Shown: positions 1 to 8,638 of the stretch, piece by piece
Layout: each line of letters opens with the position of its first letter
How positions within the stretch are numbered: the stretch's first letter is position 1
Virus record (IMG/VR): IMGVR_UViG_3300013006_000072
Span: 1 to 36,255 of that record
Strand: one strand, 5' to 3'
DNA length: 36,255 bases
Origin: a virus
Notes under the pieces: generated by a model
The model's database searches: none
Seen by the model: only the letters and a program-made list of their open reading frames with translations
What the model was told of the DNA's origin: nothing
Translations under genes and position numbers: made by a program

Positions 1-1
1 A

Positions 2-2011
2 GAGCAGATCCTCCGCCTGTTCCTGTCGACCTTGCCAGAAACATCTTTTGCTCAAGCGTTTCAGAAACGGGGTAACGTCGCTGGTTTTGAGCACGACGCA
101 ATTCGTGCGCTGCGCGAGAAGTCGTTCAGTATGTCCCGGCAGTTATCTAACATGAAGTACGCGTACAAACTCATCAATGCGCGTGATGACTTGCGTAAGA
201 ATGTTAAGGCGATGGGTAAGGGCGAAGGCGCGACAGACAACCGACTCGCTAAAGAATACTTTGATGAGATCGATAAGCGGGTCAAGTTCATCATCAGCCC
301 AGAAACATCAAAGCTGTCGCAACTACTGACTTCTTTCGGCTTCACCTACCTGCTCGGCTTTAACGTATCGTCTGCGGTCATCAACCTGACCCAAGTGCCG
401 CTGATTGTGTTACCGTATCTCGGCGGCAAGTACGGGTTTTCAGAGACAACCAAAGCACTCGGCAACGCCTATAAGGTGTTTGCAAACACCGGCATCAAAG
501 AGACCGCGATCCTTGAGTTTAAGGATGCGAACGGCAAAAACGTGAAAGTCAAGTCCCGGGCCATGCCGTCTATCGAAAACCTTGATATCAATCGTCCCGG
601 CGACACTCCCGAAGCTAAAAAAGAAAGAGAGCTTGCTGCCCACTATAAAGAACTTATTGAAGAAGGCACGTTGCAGGGGCAACTCAACCGGTCGGCGCTC
701 TATGACATCCTTGACGTTAGTGGTGCAAAGAATCCGTTAGCTGTTGCCAATGCCGCGTCGGGCTGGATGTTTCATCATGCCGAACGTATGAACCGGCAGA
801 TCTCGTTAATGGCGGCATACGATCTTGAGTTGAGTAAGACCAAGAATCCCACGGTAGAAGATAAGGTTGCCGCTGCTAAACAAGCTATCTATGTGTCCGA
901 GCTGACCAACGGCGGGACAACTGCAACCTCGGCCCCACGTATTGCGCAAGGCAGTATCGGTCGGGTGCTATTCATGTTTAAGCGGTACGGTGCATCCATG
1001 TACTACCTGCTGGCTAAGAACTTTAACGAAGCCATCCGTGCCGGTCAGTATGAGCTTGACGGGTTGAAGGCTGAGCTTGCCAAGACCAAAGATGCCGCTG
1101 AGATCACCAAACTCAAAAAGCAAATTGCCGAAGCCGAAGAACTCGCAAAAGTAAACCGGGGTATTGCTCGTCGGCAACTGGGCGCGACTTATGCTTCTGC
1201 CGCGCTGTTCTCTGGGTTGCAGGGACTACCGTTGTTTGGGGTGCTTGCCGTTATCTACAACATGTTTGCTGATGACGACGATGACGACATGGCGACCGCC
1301 GTGCGTAAATCGACCGGCGAGCTTGCGTACAAGGGTCTGATCAACGCACTGACCAACATGGACGTAGCGTCCCGCGTAAGCCTGACCGGCCTGATTATTC
1401 GGGATAACAAACTATCGTCCGGATCGCAGACAGTAGCGGAAGCGTTTGGCGATCTTATGGGCGGTCCAGTGTACGGTATAGCGACCAAAGTCGAACGCGG
1501 CGTTAATCAAATCCGTGACGGGCATATCGAACGTGGGGTTGAAAACATACTTCCTTCGGCGCTTAGTAACGTGTTAAAGGGCTTCCGCTACGCCACATCC
1601 GGCACGACCACGTTGCGCGGCGATGCTATCACTGGTGATGTCAACCCAGCAAATGCGATTGCTCAGGCGTTCGGCTTTGCACCTGCCGATTACACCCGTC
1701 AGTTGGAGATCACTGCACGTGAGAAGGGCATGGACAAGGCAGCGACTGCTGACCGTACCAAGTTCCTCAATAACATGTATATCGCCAAGCGGTTCAACGA
1801 CCTCGAAGGCATTGCTGATGCCCGTGCAGATCTTGAGCGGTTGTATGAGAAGCACCCCGGCTTTAAGAAGTTCGGCACGCTAGACGAAACTATTGCGCGG
1901 TCGATGCGGCAGCACGCGCTGACTACGGAGCAAATGAAACCGTTTGCCGGTGTAACAATCAGCAAAGCTATGCGCGATGAGATCTTGCAGGATATGCGCG
2001 AGTTCGAGTGA
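2..2011 (+). CDS. Large virion protein, C-terminal part (5' partial)
   Basis: The frame is open from base 2 without a stop, so the gene enters from outside the window; the first start-like codon (TTG, 32) is probably internal. About 670 residues are visible. They contain a hydrophobic stretch rich in small residues near bases 340-430, a Lys/Glu/Ala coiled coil near 1050-1160, and a hydrophobic, membrane-like segment near 1190-1265 followed directly by a run of Asp (1268-1290). The text resembles the C-terminal end of the very long phage proteins annotated as PLxRFG-domain or internal virion proteins. Those are thought to be ejected or injected with DNA, but the naming motif is not visible here. 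It lies on the late strand and ends at a convergent terminator, so it is probably the last gene of the late operon. A virion role is inferred; no enzyme domain was recognised. Confidence 0.7.
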   Translation, partial: EQILRLFLSTLPETSFAQAFQKRGNVAGFEHDAIRALREKSFSMSRQLSNMKYAYKLINARDDLRKNVKAMGKGEGATDNRLAKEYFDEIDKRVKFIISPETSKLSQLLTSFGFTYLLGFNVSSAVINLTQVPLIVLPYLGGKYGFSETTKALGNAYKVFANTGIKETAILEFKDANGKNVKVKSRAMPSIENLDINRPGDTPEAKKERELAAHYKELIEEGTLQGQLNRSALYDILDVSGAKNPLAVANAASGWMFHHAERMNRQISLMAAYDLELSKTKNPTVEDKVAAAKQAIYVSELTNGGTTATSAPRIAQGSIGRVLFMFKRYGASMYYLLAKNFNEAIRAGQYELDGLKAELAKTKDAAEITKLKKQIAEAEELAKVNRGIARRQLGATYASAALFSGLQGLPLFGVLAVIYNMFADDDDDDMATAVRKSTGELAYKGLINALTNMDVASRVSLTGLIIRDNKLSSGSQTVAEAFGDLMGGPVYGIATKVERGVNQIRDGHIERGVENILPSALSNVLKGFRYATSGTTTLRGDAITGDVNPANAIAQAFGFAPADYTRQLEITAREKGMDKAATADRTKFLNNMYIAKRFNDLEGIADARADLERLYEKHPGFKKFGTLDETIARSMRQHALTTEQMKPFAGVTISKAMRDEILQDMREFE

Positions 2012-2038
2012 AAAAAATCCCGGCGCTGGGCCGGGATT
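2011..2038 (-). terminator. Intrinsic terminator of the leftward operon
   Basis: The arms AATCCCGG (2016-2023) and CCGGGATT (2031-2038) pair perfectly around a 7-nt loop. On the plus strand the stem is preceded by seven A (2011-2017), so a leftward transcript ends in a hairpin followed by a U run. It would stop the operon that ends at 2100. No T run follows on the plus strand, so termination of the convergent late gene is less certain. Confidence 0.8.
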
Positions 2039-2099
2039 AACCTGATAGGACAGGAAGAGGAGACAGCAATGAGGCTATCGCGATAGAGTCTACACGAAT

Positions 2100-2315
2100 C
2101 TATACCATTCTCCAAAATCTCACGCCTAATTTTCCTGTCTCAATGCGTTCCACTGAGAGTAACTTCATGTCATATCTCTCAGCGTAGCGGTTCATCTGCT
2201 TAATAAGTTTGTGCATGTTGAGCGCGGGGACAAAGACTGACGACCCAACCTTGAAGTTGGGCCAGTCGATGTAGATCAGCAACCCGTCAGGGTTAACTGC
2301 CCCGTCACTGCGCAC
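2100..2315 (-). CDS. Small hypothetical protein, last gene of leftward operon
   Basis: The protein is 71 aa if the GTG at 2315-2313 is used. That GTG lies 5 nt after the primase stop and is preceded by AGGT. The frame stays open further upstream, giving 102 aa, but that extension lies entirely inside the primase gene, so the short form is preferred. The sequence has a beta-like N-terminal half (LLIYIDWPNF) and a basic helix (MHKLIKQMNRYAERYDMK). No family was recognised. Its position directly after the primase-helicase suggests co-transcription with replication genes. Confidence 0.55.
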   Translation of the reverse strand: MRSDGAVNPDGLLIYIDWPNFKVGSSVFVPALNMHKLIKQMNRYAERYDMKLLSVERIETGKLGVRFWRMV

Positions 2316-2319
2316 ATAC

Positions 2320-5175
2320 CTAGACGGGTATAGCGTTACCGATTGCTGCTGCCGCAATGTTCTGCTCCATCTCCTCGTCCATAAACTGCGAGCAATCCAA
2401 CACAACACAGTCAGCCGGGGGCAGGTTGAGTCGAGTGCCTCGGCTGATGCGCACCTTCTTCATCTGACCTGACGTAGACCCCGCCCTGAGCTTGTCGTAC
2501 AGACTCGGGTAATGTATCTGCTGTTTGTTACACCATTCGCGAAACGGCTTGGGCAACAGGTATAAACGCTTTATGTCGTACTCGTACCGTGCGACCAGCG
2601 TCATCCTCGGCGTCGAATCTGGGATAATCAGCGCGTCATCCTGATTCGGCGTGCGTGCATCCGACGTGCTCTTGATGCGGAGGATGTTGTTGTAATTCTC
2701 CGCAAGATATGCGGTCAACGTCTCCTCGATAGACCCCTCCATGCCGATCAACCGCTCCTTGGCTTTCTGAATTGTCTCGGCCCACCACTTGATGATCGGC
2801 GGGATAGAGAACTTAACCAGACCAGCGCGGCGTGCGATGATCAGACCCGTGAATGCCGATGCCGCTTGAGCCGACCAGAACCGGTGCGGTTGCGACAGGT
2901 CACCAATCAGATCTAACTTTTCCTGCGTTTGCTGAAAGAGCTTCTGTGCCCCGTCTACATCGTTCATGATGTATTGCAGATATGGCACACAAGCGTGACC
3001 ATAGTTGTTGCTCAGGTACCGGTTCAGTGCATCAGTCTCGGTCTTGGCTTCAAAGACAAACGCCTTCGCCTGATACTCTAATACCCGGGTCGCTTCGGCT
3101 TTGGGGATTGCCTTGTACATACTGACGCGATCTAGCAGACTGGTGTTGCCGGTCGTGCAGATGTTCAGATGCCACGGGTCACCACGGTAACGCTCCTCGT
3201 TACTCTTGCCAGACATCCGGTTGCGCTGATGCCCGCCAGTGGTTTGATATAAGAAGTCACTGGCTTCCTTGGGATGGATGTTGCTCAACTCGTCAATCGG
3301 GTGAAAGATGTTTTTGTAAATCTCAGTCCGGTTGAACTTAGAAGCAATCGTATCCCGCTCGTGCGACATGATCTCGTCCGGGTTACCCCAGATGCTCGCA
3401 CCCGCCAGCATTGCAGTGGTCTTACCCAAGCCGGGGTCCGGACTATAGATATGAAACACGCACGCATGCTGCGTTGCAAACTGCATCAGGGGCGAGCCGA
3501 AGCTCAAGCCGATTACGAACTGGTGCATCTCCAGCCCGGGTCGGTTATAAAAGTCCATGACGTTATTCCAGCCCTCAATCGTCCCCTTGGTCTGGAACGT
3601 GCCGAACAGCTTTACTGTGGCGCTTGACGGTGGGTTGTGGTCGACTCGATCCGGACGGATGTCCTTATCCCCAACAATAAATGAATCGTACCGACTGTCG
3701 ACCCAACCGAACTGCCGGTGCGCTTTTTCTGCTTTCGCATTCGCCTGTAGGTTATTAACCCATGCACTTACGTATGCCATCAACCCCTCCATATCTATAA
3801 CGGCCAGCCCATGTGGGGCAACGTGCCGTCTAAATTCGTCTTTAGATAACAAAGAAACCAGCGGGACGGTAAATTCCCGCACTCCGTCTTGAGGTAAATG
3901 CAACCGCATTACGATTGCTTCGCCAGCATCCGGATCGTTCAACCGCTTCAAAACATAAAAGTCGTTGTGATACACAGGGATCTCAATCGGGTCCCCTTGC
4001 TTATCCTTGGTCCGCTTAAATACTCCTCCTGCCTTGCCCCGGAAATACGGCGCAGGGTATTTGGGTATCACGTACGTTTGTTTAGCTACGAAGTTTGCAA
4101 CCTCGGGAACGTCCAATACGACGTTATCCTCGTCACTCGCTTCCTGCACCGCACGACCTAGAGCTATCGGGCTTTTGATCGCGTTCCGATGCGGACACTT
4201 TCCGCATACGTTAGGGCTGTAGTTATCAAACGTAGCGCAGGTATACGGACCCTTGATCAACGCGGCTTTCGCTTCTGTGGCCTCGAAGGTGTAGCCCGGG
4301 TGCGCCTTAGAGATCCTATGGATCGCCTTGTCACCGTCCGTGCAGAACTTCGCAACCGACAGACCTGCTCGCCACATGGGTTCGTCCAGCGTGGACGCCT
4401 CCTCGATCACGCGCCTGATCTGCTCACACCCACGCCCTGCCGCCGTCTTCTCCAGAATGTTTTTAAACACGCTGACGTAACTACCGGCAAGGGCCTGACT
4501 CACGCCGCTCATCTCTCTCGGCACGAATGACCCAACCGTTAACTTGTTGATCACGGGTGCTGGCACATGTGCTACCAGATCCGCAAACGCAGTAAACGCA
4601 ACAGGTGCGGCAATCGGGCTGAGCAGCGACACCTCAAGTGCAGGGTCGCTCTTAAAGTTCAACGTCCCCGGCATACGCAATATGCGAGCAGAATCGGCAG
4701 TGACTGCCGGATCAGCATTCATACCTTGTGATGCCAGTAGAGCTTTGAATTGCTCCGCTACAGGCGTCCAGAGTGTTGCCGCAATCGACTCGGTTAAAGC
4801 CCAATACGCATGAACACCCCGCCCGGAGCCGACTATCGTAGGACGTGGAAACTTGTTAACTGAACAGAAAGACTTCAGCGCACGGATGCACTCGACCGGA
4901 TCAGCGTAGGGTTTACCCTCACCCGCATCGATATCGATAAAGAACGACTTTAGTTGCTTAGCATTGCTCTGGGTTCTCGAACCAGAGTTCTCGAACGTAG
5001 CCAGTGCAAAGTAAGCGTTCCACCCAGAATCGACTAGAGACTCGGTGTATGTTTCAAGAGCTTCAAGACTTGTAAAGAACTTCTGTTGTACACGATCTGA
5101 ATCCAGCTTAATTCCATATCCACAGTAATACCCCTCATTACTTAGGACCGTCTCCAGAAATTGTCTCGCTTGCAT
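2320..5175 (-). CDS. DNA primase-helicase (AEP primase + DUF927-like helicase)
   Basis: This 951-aa protein is a fused replicative primase and helicase. The N-terminal half carries the archaeo-eukaryotic primase motifs: FFIDIDAG (catalytic D81, D83), GSGRGVHAYW (S117, H122) and DSARILRMPGTLNF (161-174). A likely zinc site follows, with C313, C324, C327 and H329. The C-terminal half resembles DUF927/superfamily-3-like phage helicases: Walker A SPDPGLGKTTA (578-588, K585) and Walker B HPIDEL (D628, E629). It should synthesise primers and unwind the fork together with the family-A polymerase encoded in the same operon. The ATG at 5175 has only a weak GGA-type ribosome site. It is separated from the SSB-like gene by a 60-nt gap that holds a terminator-like hairpin, which may lower its expression. 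The primase assignment is firm; the helicase subfamily is less so. Confidence 0.88.
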   Translation of the reverse strand: MQARQFLETVLSNEGYYCGYGIKLDSDRVQQKFFTSLEALETYTESLVDSGWNAYFALATFENSGSRTQSNAKQLKSFFIDIDAGEGKPYADPVECIRALKSFCSVNKFPRPTIVGSGRGVHAYWALTESIAATLWTPVAEQFKALLASQGMNADPAVTADSARILRMPGTLNFKSDPALEVSLLSPIAAPVAFTAFADLVAHVPAPVINKLTVGSFVPREMSGVSQALAGSYVSVFKNILEKTAAGRGCEQIRRVIEEASTLDEPMWRAGLSVAKFCTDGDKAIHRISKAHPGYTFEATEAKAALIKGPYTCATFDNYSPNVCGKCPHRNAIKSPIALGRAVQEASDEDNVVLDVPEVANFVAKQTYVIPKYPAPYFRGKAGGVFKRTKDKQGDPIEIPVYHNDFYVLKRLNDPDAGEAIVMRLHLPQDGVREFTVPLVSLLSKDEFRRHVAPHGLAVIDMEGLMAYVSAWVNNLQANAKAEKAHRQFGWVDSRYDSFIVGDKDIRPDRVDHNPPSSATVKLFGTFQTKGTIEGWNNVMDFYNRPGLEMHQFVIGLSFGSPLMQFATQHACVFHIYSPDPGLGKTTAMLAGASIWGNPDEIMSHERDTIASKFNRTEIYKNIFHPIDELSNIHPKEASDFLYQTTGGHQRNRMSGKSNEERYRGDPWHLNICTTGNTSLLDRVSMYKAIPKAEATRVLEYQAKAFVFEAKTETDALNRYLSNNYGHACVPYLQYIMNDVDGAQKLFQQTQEKLDLIGDLSQPHRFWSAQAASAFTGLIIARRAGLVKFSIPPIIKWWAETIQKAKERLIGMEGSIEETLTAYLAENYNNILRIKSTSDARTPNQDDALIIPDSTPRMTLVARYEYDIKRLYLLPKPFREWCNKQQIHYPSLYDKLRAGSTSGQMKKVRISRGTRLNLPPADCVVLDCSQFMDEEMEQNIAAAAIGNAIPV

Positions 5176-5200
5176 GACTGTCCAAAGAGCCGTGAGATAG

Positions 5201-5230
5201 AAAACGGGAGCCGCATGATACGGCCCCCGT
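5201..5230 (-). terminator. Terminator-like hairpin between SSB-like gene and primase
   Basis: Bases 5204-5213 and 5221-5230 form a 10-bp stem with one G-U wobble on the leftward RNA and a 7-nt loop. It is followed by TTTT on the minus strand. It could terminate transcription or attenuate read-through into the primase gene. Confidence 0.6.
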
Positions 5231-5235
5231 GCCGA

Positions 5236-6132
5236 TTAATCGTCCCAGCCGTTCACCAGATCACTAAGATCTGCCGCCGCAGAAGCGGTAGCTTTCTTGG
5301 GCGCAACTTTCGGTTCTTCCACAGCTTCTTCGGCCACAGGCTCGGGCTTCGCCGCAGCTTTCGGCGCTGGTTGATTAAACGCGGCAGGGAGAGGTGCAAC
5401 GGGTACAGGCTTAGACCCGCTCGCGTTAAACGAAATAGCTTCAGCCGCTTCCGCTGAGTTACGCATCTCGTTGATCGCCTCGAACTCCTCCTCGGTAACC
5501 GGACGCACTGGCTTGAAAAACAGCTTAGGGGTTGGGCTGTTGATATCAAACCGCATTTCCGTAACCAGACCCACAGCCGGGAGCTTGTGCGAGTCTAAGA
5601 AGTTACCGTATGCCTTCAGGGGCATCTTGCCGCCCTCGGCATCACCAAAGACCGACTTAGCGGGGATGACCATCTGGTACACCTTGCGCTGTTCGATCTC
5701 GCCGTCGAGCATCACAGCGATACGCTTGTGGAACGTGCAAGCACGCCCGTCGCCTTGACCAGACCCCTTGATGTTCTGAGGACAGTCCATGCACTTGGTA
5801 GCCTGACGATCAGCGGCAGGGACCTCGGCATCCGGCGTAGCCGAATTAGTTGACCAGCACTTGGGCTGAGCGTTCTGCCCTTCAACGTACGCCCCTGCAA
5901 AGTGCCAGCGCTGAACGTCTTTATGTGCCTTGATGATCACGGCGTTGAGCATCCGATCTTCACTCACGTGAATTTCTTTATTGCCCTGCATCATCCGGAA
6001 CGCACCGCCCTTGAGCGAGATACGCAACGGACCCGATACGGCGGCTTCGCCAGCGAGTGAACTGCTGGTGTCATCCTCAAGCGCCTTCAGGTAGGAAGGA
6101 AGGCCGGTCTTAAAAATAGTCATGTCGTTCAT
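5236..6132 (-). CDS. SSB-like ssDNA-binding protein with zinc motif and acidic tail
   Basis: The protein is 298 aa, starting at the ATG (6132) preceded by GAGGA; the frame extends 10 codons further up but overlaps the upstream gene. Residues 1-210 look like a compact beta-rich fold. It contains a probable zinc site at C92, C114-x2-C117 and C132-x2-H135. Residues 215-285 are an Ala/Pro/Glu-rich linker. The last residues (DLVNGWDD) form the short acidic aromatic tail typical of ssDNA-binding proteins, which recruits partners. It sits just before the primase-helicase and after an HTH gene. An ssDNA-binding function is inferred from tail, size and context rather than a certain family match. A zinc-bearing SSB of the T4 gp32 style is the nearest analogy. 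Confidence 0.65.
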   Translation of the reverse strand: MNDMTIFKTGLPSYLKALEDDTSSSLAGEAAVSGPLRISLKGGAFRMMQGNKEIHVSEDRMLNAVIIKAHKDVQRWHFAGAYVEGQNAQPKCWSTNSATPDAEVPAADRQATKCMDCPQNIKGSGQGDGRACTFHKRIAVMLDGEIEQRKVYQMVIPAKSVFGDAEGGKMPLKAYGNFLDSHKLPAVGLVTEMRFDINSPTPKLFFKPVRPVTEEEFEAINEMRNSAEAAEAISFNASGSKPVPVAPLPAAFNQPAPKAAAKPEPVAEEAVEEPKVAPKKATASAAADLSDLVNGWDD

Positions 6133-6139
6133 ACAATCC

Positions 6140-6427
6140 TCAAACGTCTTTATCAGTTGCAAAGGTGAAATCGAACTCCAACTGCACAGGGGCAGCAGGG
6201 TCGATGGTTTCTGCTTCAGCCGGAGCCGGTGCAGCTTTCTCGCTCAGCGTTTTGGCGCGGAGCGCGGCATCCACATCAGCGATGCGGAACCTGTAAGTAT
6301 TACCGATTTTCAGGTAAGCCGTGGGTGGGATCACATCTTTCCGTAGCCAACCACGAATGGTAGACACCGAGACGGTGTAATACTCCGCGACCTCCTCAAT
6401 CGAAACGTACTTCGCAATCTCATCCAT
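6140..6427 (-). CDS. Excisionase/MerR-like helix-turn-helix protein
   Basis: This 95-aa protein has an N-terminal winged HTH of the excisionase/MerR type. VSIEEVAEYYTVSVSTIRGW (about 8-27) is followed by basic and wing residues and YRFRIADVDAAL (45-56). This fold binds DNA in phage Xis and related regulators. The C-terminal third is Ala/Pro/Glu-rich with a short acidic aromatic end. The gene overlaps its upstream neighbour by 8 nt, and the SSB-like gene starts 8 nt after its stop, so the three are translationally linked. No integrase is seen in the window, so a role as regulator or replication accessory is as likely as excision. Confidence 0.7.
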   Translation of the reverse strand: MDEIAKYVSIEEVAEYYTVSVSTIRGWLRKDVIPPTAYLKIGNTYRFRIADVDAALRAKTLSEKAAPAPAEAETIDPAAPVQLEFDFTFATDKDV

Positions 6428-6818
6428 TTTTCTTTACCGTGATGGAGTATTCGCTATCCACATTCAAACCCGGTGGAAGCAGGTCGGGGTGTTCCTCAAG
6501 GAACTGTTTGGTGTTCTCCTGATGGAGCCGCTTCTCGTAAAGATCGGTAGCGCCATGCTCGACAACGAACTTGCCGAATGACTCCCAATCGTTTGTGCTG
6601 AAGCGTTTCTTGACGGTGCGGTAGAACAGCCCGCTCTCGGTACGGACAGACTCGACCCCGTGCTCCTTGCAGTAGCCCAGAAGCGCGGACTTGATCTTGC
6701 CCATATCAGCTTTCAACTCATCATCACGCTTCTTAAAGTCGGCCAGAAGCGTAGCGTGAGCGGCTCGCATTTTTAAGTAGACGCGGACTAGCCGCTCTAC
6801 TGCGACATCTTCAGACAT
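6420..6818 (-). CDS. Phage protein resembling Gam/Gp157-type proteins
   Basis: The 132-aa protein begins with a long amphipathic helix (residues 1-50: LVRVYLKMRAAH, then KKRDDELKADMGKIKSALLG). A compact domain follows with ESVRTESGLFYRTVKKRFS and DWESFGKFVVEHGATDLYEK. The helix-plus-beta-hairpin plan resembles Siphovirus Gp157 and Mu Gam-like proteins, which bind DNA ends or protect against nucleases. The similarity is of layout and not proven. It lies between the SNF2 helicase and the HTH/SSB genes. Confidence 0.5.
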   Translation of the reverse strand: MSEDVAVERLVRVYLKMRAAHATLLADFKKRDDELKADMGKIKSALLGYCKEHGVESVRTESGLFYRTVKKRFSTNDWESFGKFVVEHGATDLYEKRLHQENTKQFLEEHPDLLPPGLNVDSEYSITVKKNG

Positions 6819-6854
6819 GATACCTCTTCCTCTAGTTGTAGTAGCAGAATGTGT

Positions 6855-6883
6855 ATTGTTCTACACTTCTGTCTTGTTGTCAA
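6855..6883 (-). promoter_or_regulatory. Possible weak leftward promoter
   Basis: On the minus strand TTGACA (6883-6878) is followed after 17 nt by AACAAT (6860-6855), which matches four of six -10 positions. It sits at the end of the helicase gene, about 40 nt ahead of the 6818 start. The -35 also encodes helicase residues and a second TTGACA-like copy lies nearby, so it may be chance. Confidence 0.3.
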
Positions 6884-8414
6884 GCAGTTCTTTGTAGAGA
6901 TCGACAACTTTTGTGTGGGCGTCTATTTTGTTGTCAAGCATTGTGTAAACGTATTTCTCCGCGTTCGATCCTTGGAGTCGAATCACGGTGCAGGGGTGAT
7001 GTTGCCCAGCCCGATGCACTCGGGCGTTTGCTTGTGCATATGTCTCGGAGGAGGACGTGGGTCCCCACCAGATGACGGTATCAGCGGCGGTTAGTGTAAC
7101 CCCGTGCGCCGCCGACTGCGGTTGGATAACCAGCACCCTCGGCTCGGGTGTGTCTTGGAACCGCTTAAAGATGTCAGTGCGCTGACTCGCAGACACGTCG
7201 CCATTTATCACCTCTGCTGTTATGCCGTCATCGTTAAGCTGACGGGTGATCATCTCGATCACGTTCTTGAATGGTACAAAGACTAGCACCTTCTGTGCGG
7301 CCTCATCAATCACCTCTTTCAACACTGCATAACGGTTTTTGATATCGAACTCGACCGTCTCCTTGCTGTCGGTGTACACCGCACCACAAGATATTTGCAG
7401 GAGCTTGCTCAGGTTAATCGCGGCATTGACCGCTGTGATGTCTTCCCCGGCAGCTTGGACTACGAACCGGCTCTTCATAGCCAAGTAATACTTCTTTTGC
7501 TGCTTGGTCAACTCGACCTTGCGATCCACGTACGTCATGGGCGGCAGGTCAAGGCACTCGTCTTTGGTGTATCGGATCGCCGGTTGCAGTGCGTTGAACA
7601 CCGTGGTCGTTGCTGACGGCTTCGGTATCCATTTGAACTGGGTCAGCTTGTACATCACGGACTCTTTGTATCCGGTGAAGTACTTCGGCACGTTGTTGGG
7701 GTTGACCAGCTTAGCCAGCCCGTACGCATCGAGCGGGGACTGCGCCGCAGGTGTGCCGGTCAGCATCCAGAGCCACGTGTTAGGTTGCAACAACCCTTTT
7801 AATGTCTTCCACCGATTCGTCTGCACGTTCTTATAGGCGTTAGCTTCATCAACAACGATGAGATCAAATCCATTTTTAAGAATTTCATCTGCAACGACCT
7901 CGACTCCATCGTAGTTGATGATGACGAACTCGGTTGGACTCCTGATAATTTCTCTACGCTTGTCGGCTGAGCCGTACGCGATGTCGACCGACCGGTGCAT
8001 AGCAAACTTGAACAGATCCGCTCGCCATGCCGAATCCATAATAGACAGGGGGCAGATCACCAAAACACGTTTGATCACCTTGGTCTTCATCAGGTAGTCC
8101 GCAGCCCATATCACACTGCCGGTCTTACCTGTGCCTTGCTCGTTTAAGCAGAACGCCCGCTTGTGCAAGGTAAGAAACGATGCCGTGGACTTCTGGTGTG
8201 CGAACGGTTTGTGTAGCCCGGGCCACTTGTAGTCCCGCAGGATGGGGCTTGGCACGTTTTTTATTTTGAGGTTTTTTAAGACTTGCGCCTCCTCTAATCC
8301 CCAATGCACTAATACCTTGTTGTTCTCGACTTCTTTGCTCTTGGGGATAACCGCCGTGACCTTCGCTGGATCACGCAGTGTAAGAACTAATACTTTGTTC
8401 TGAAAGATTTCCAT
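6861..8414 (-). CDS. SNF2-family DEAD-like helicase
   Basis: This 517-aa superfamily-2 ATPase belongs to the SNF2-like group common in phage replication modules. Motif I is NEQGTGKT (91-98), motif II is VVDEAN (DEAN, 189-192), motif III is MLTGTPAAQS (217-226) and motif VI is QANARVHRAGQ (461-471) with the arginine finger. The second RecA lobe starts near 365. It should be a DNA translocase or helicase acting in replication, recombination or fork repair. The ATG at 8414 has AGGG upstream. Motif II ends in Asn where DEAH/DEAQ is usual. A 224-nt gap with hairpins separates it from the HNH gene above. Confidence 0.9.
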   Translation of the reverse strand: MEIFQNKVLVLTLRDPAKVTAVIPKSKEVENNKVLVHWGLEEAQVLKNLKIKNVPSPILRDYKWPGLHKPFAHQKSTASFLTLHKRAFCLNEQGTGKTGSVIWAADYLMKTKVIKRVLVICPLSIMDSAWRADLFKFAMHRSVDIAYGSADKRREIIRSPTEFVIINYDGVEVVADEILKNGFDLIVVDEANAYKNVQTNRWKTLKGLLQPNTWLWMLTGTPAAQSPLDAYGLAKLVNPNNVPKYFTGYKESVMYKLTQFKWIPKPSATTTVFNALQPAIRYTKDECLDLPPMTYVDRKVELTKQQKKYYLAMKSRFVVQAAGEDITAVNAAINLSKLLQISCGAVYTDSKETVEFDIKNRYAVLKEVIDEAAQKVLVFVPFKNVIEMITRQLNDDGITAEVINGDVSASQRTDIFKRFQDTPEPRVLVIQPQSAAHGVTLTAADTVIWWGPTSSSETYAQANARVHRAGQHHPCTVIRLQGSNAEKYVYTMLDNKIDAHTKVVDLYKELLDNKTEV

Positions 8415-8447
8415 GTGACCCTATAATGTTTTTACCCAAAGCAGAAT

Positions 8448-8476
8448 AGCCTGAACAGGGTGTACCTGTTCAGGCT
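8448..8476 (-). repeat. Perfect 12-bp hairpin upstream of helicase gene
   Basis: The arms AGCCTGAACAGG (8448-8459) and CCTGTTCAGGCT (8465-8476) pair without mismatch around a 5-nt loop. No U run follows in either direction, so it is not a standard terminator. It lies 34 nt ahead of the helicase start in the leftward transcript and could control RNA stability, or be an operator. Confidence 0.65.
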
Positions 8477-8590
8477 CTGCGCCGCTTCCCAATCGAGGTG
8501 AGGACTGTGGCGGCTGGTGCGGTTAAAGGGTTACTGACGTGCCCCGGGCAGCACACTCACACCTGACTACTGCCCTACTGGTTCCTAAAG

Positions 8591-8619
8591 CGACTGGAGA
8601 ACAGCACGAAACCCAGTCG
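8591..8619. repeat. Inverted repeat in the HNH-helicase gap
   Basis: CGACTGG (8591-8597) and CCAGTCG (8613-8619) form a 7-bp stem with a 15-nt loop, 20 nt beyond the HNH stop codon. The rest of the gap (8477-8590) holds no convincing ORF and no tRNA fold. Confidence 0.45.
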
Positions 8620-8638
8620 AATAGGCGCATTCATTCTA

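Noticed and set aside
8477-8638. tRNA gene in the HNH-helicase gap
   Set aside because: No T-arm GTTCRAN motif with matching acceptor stem could be formed on either strand.
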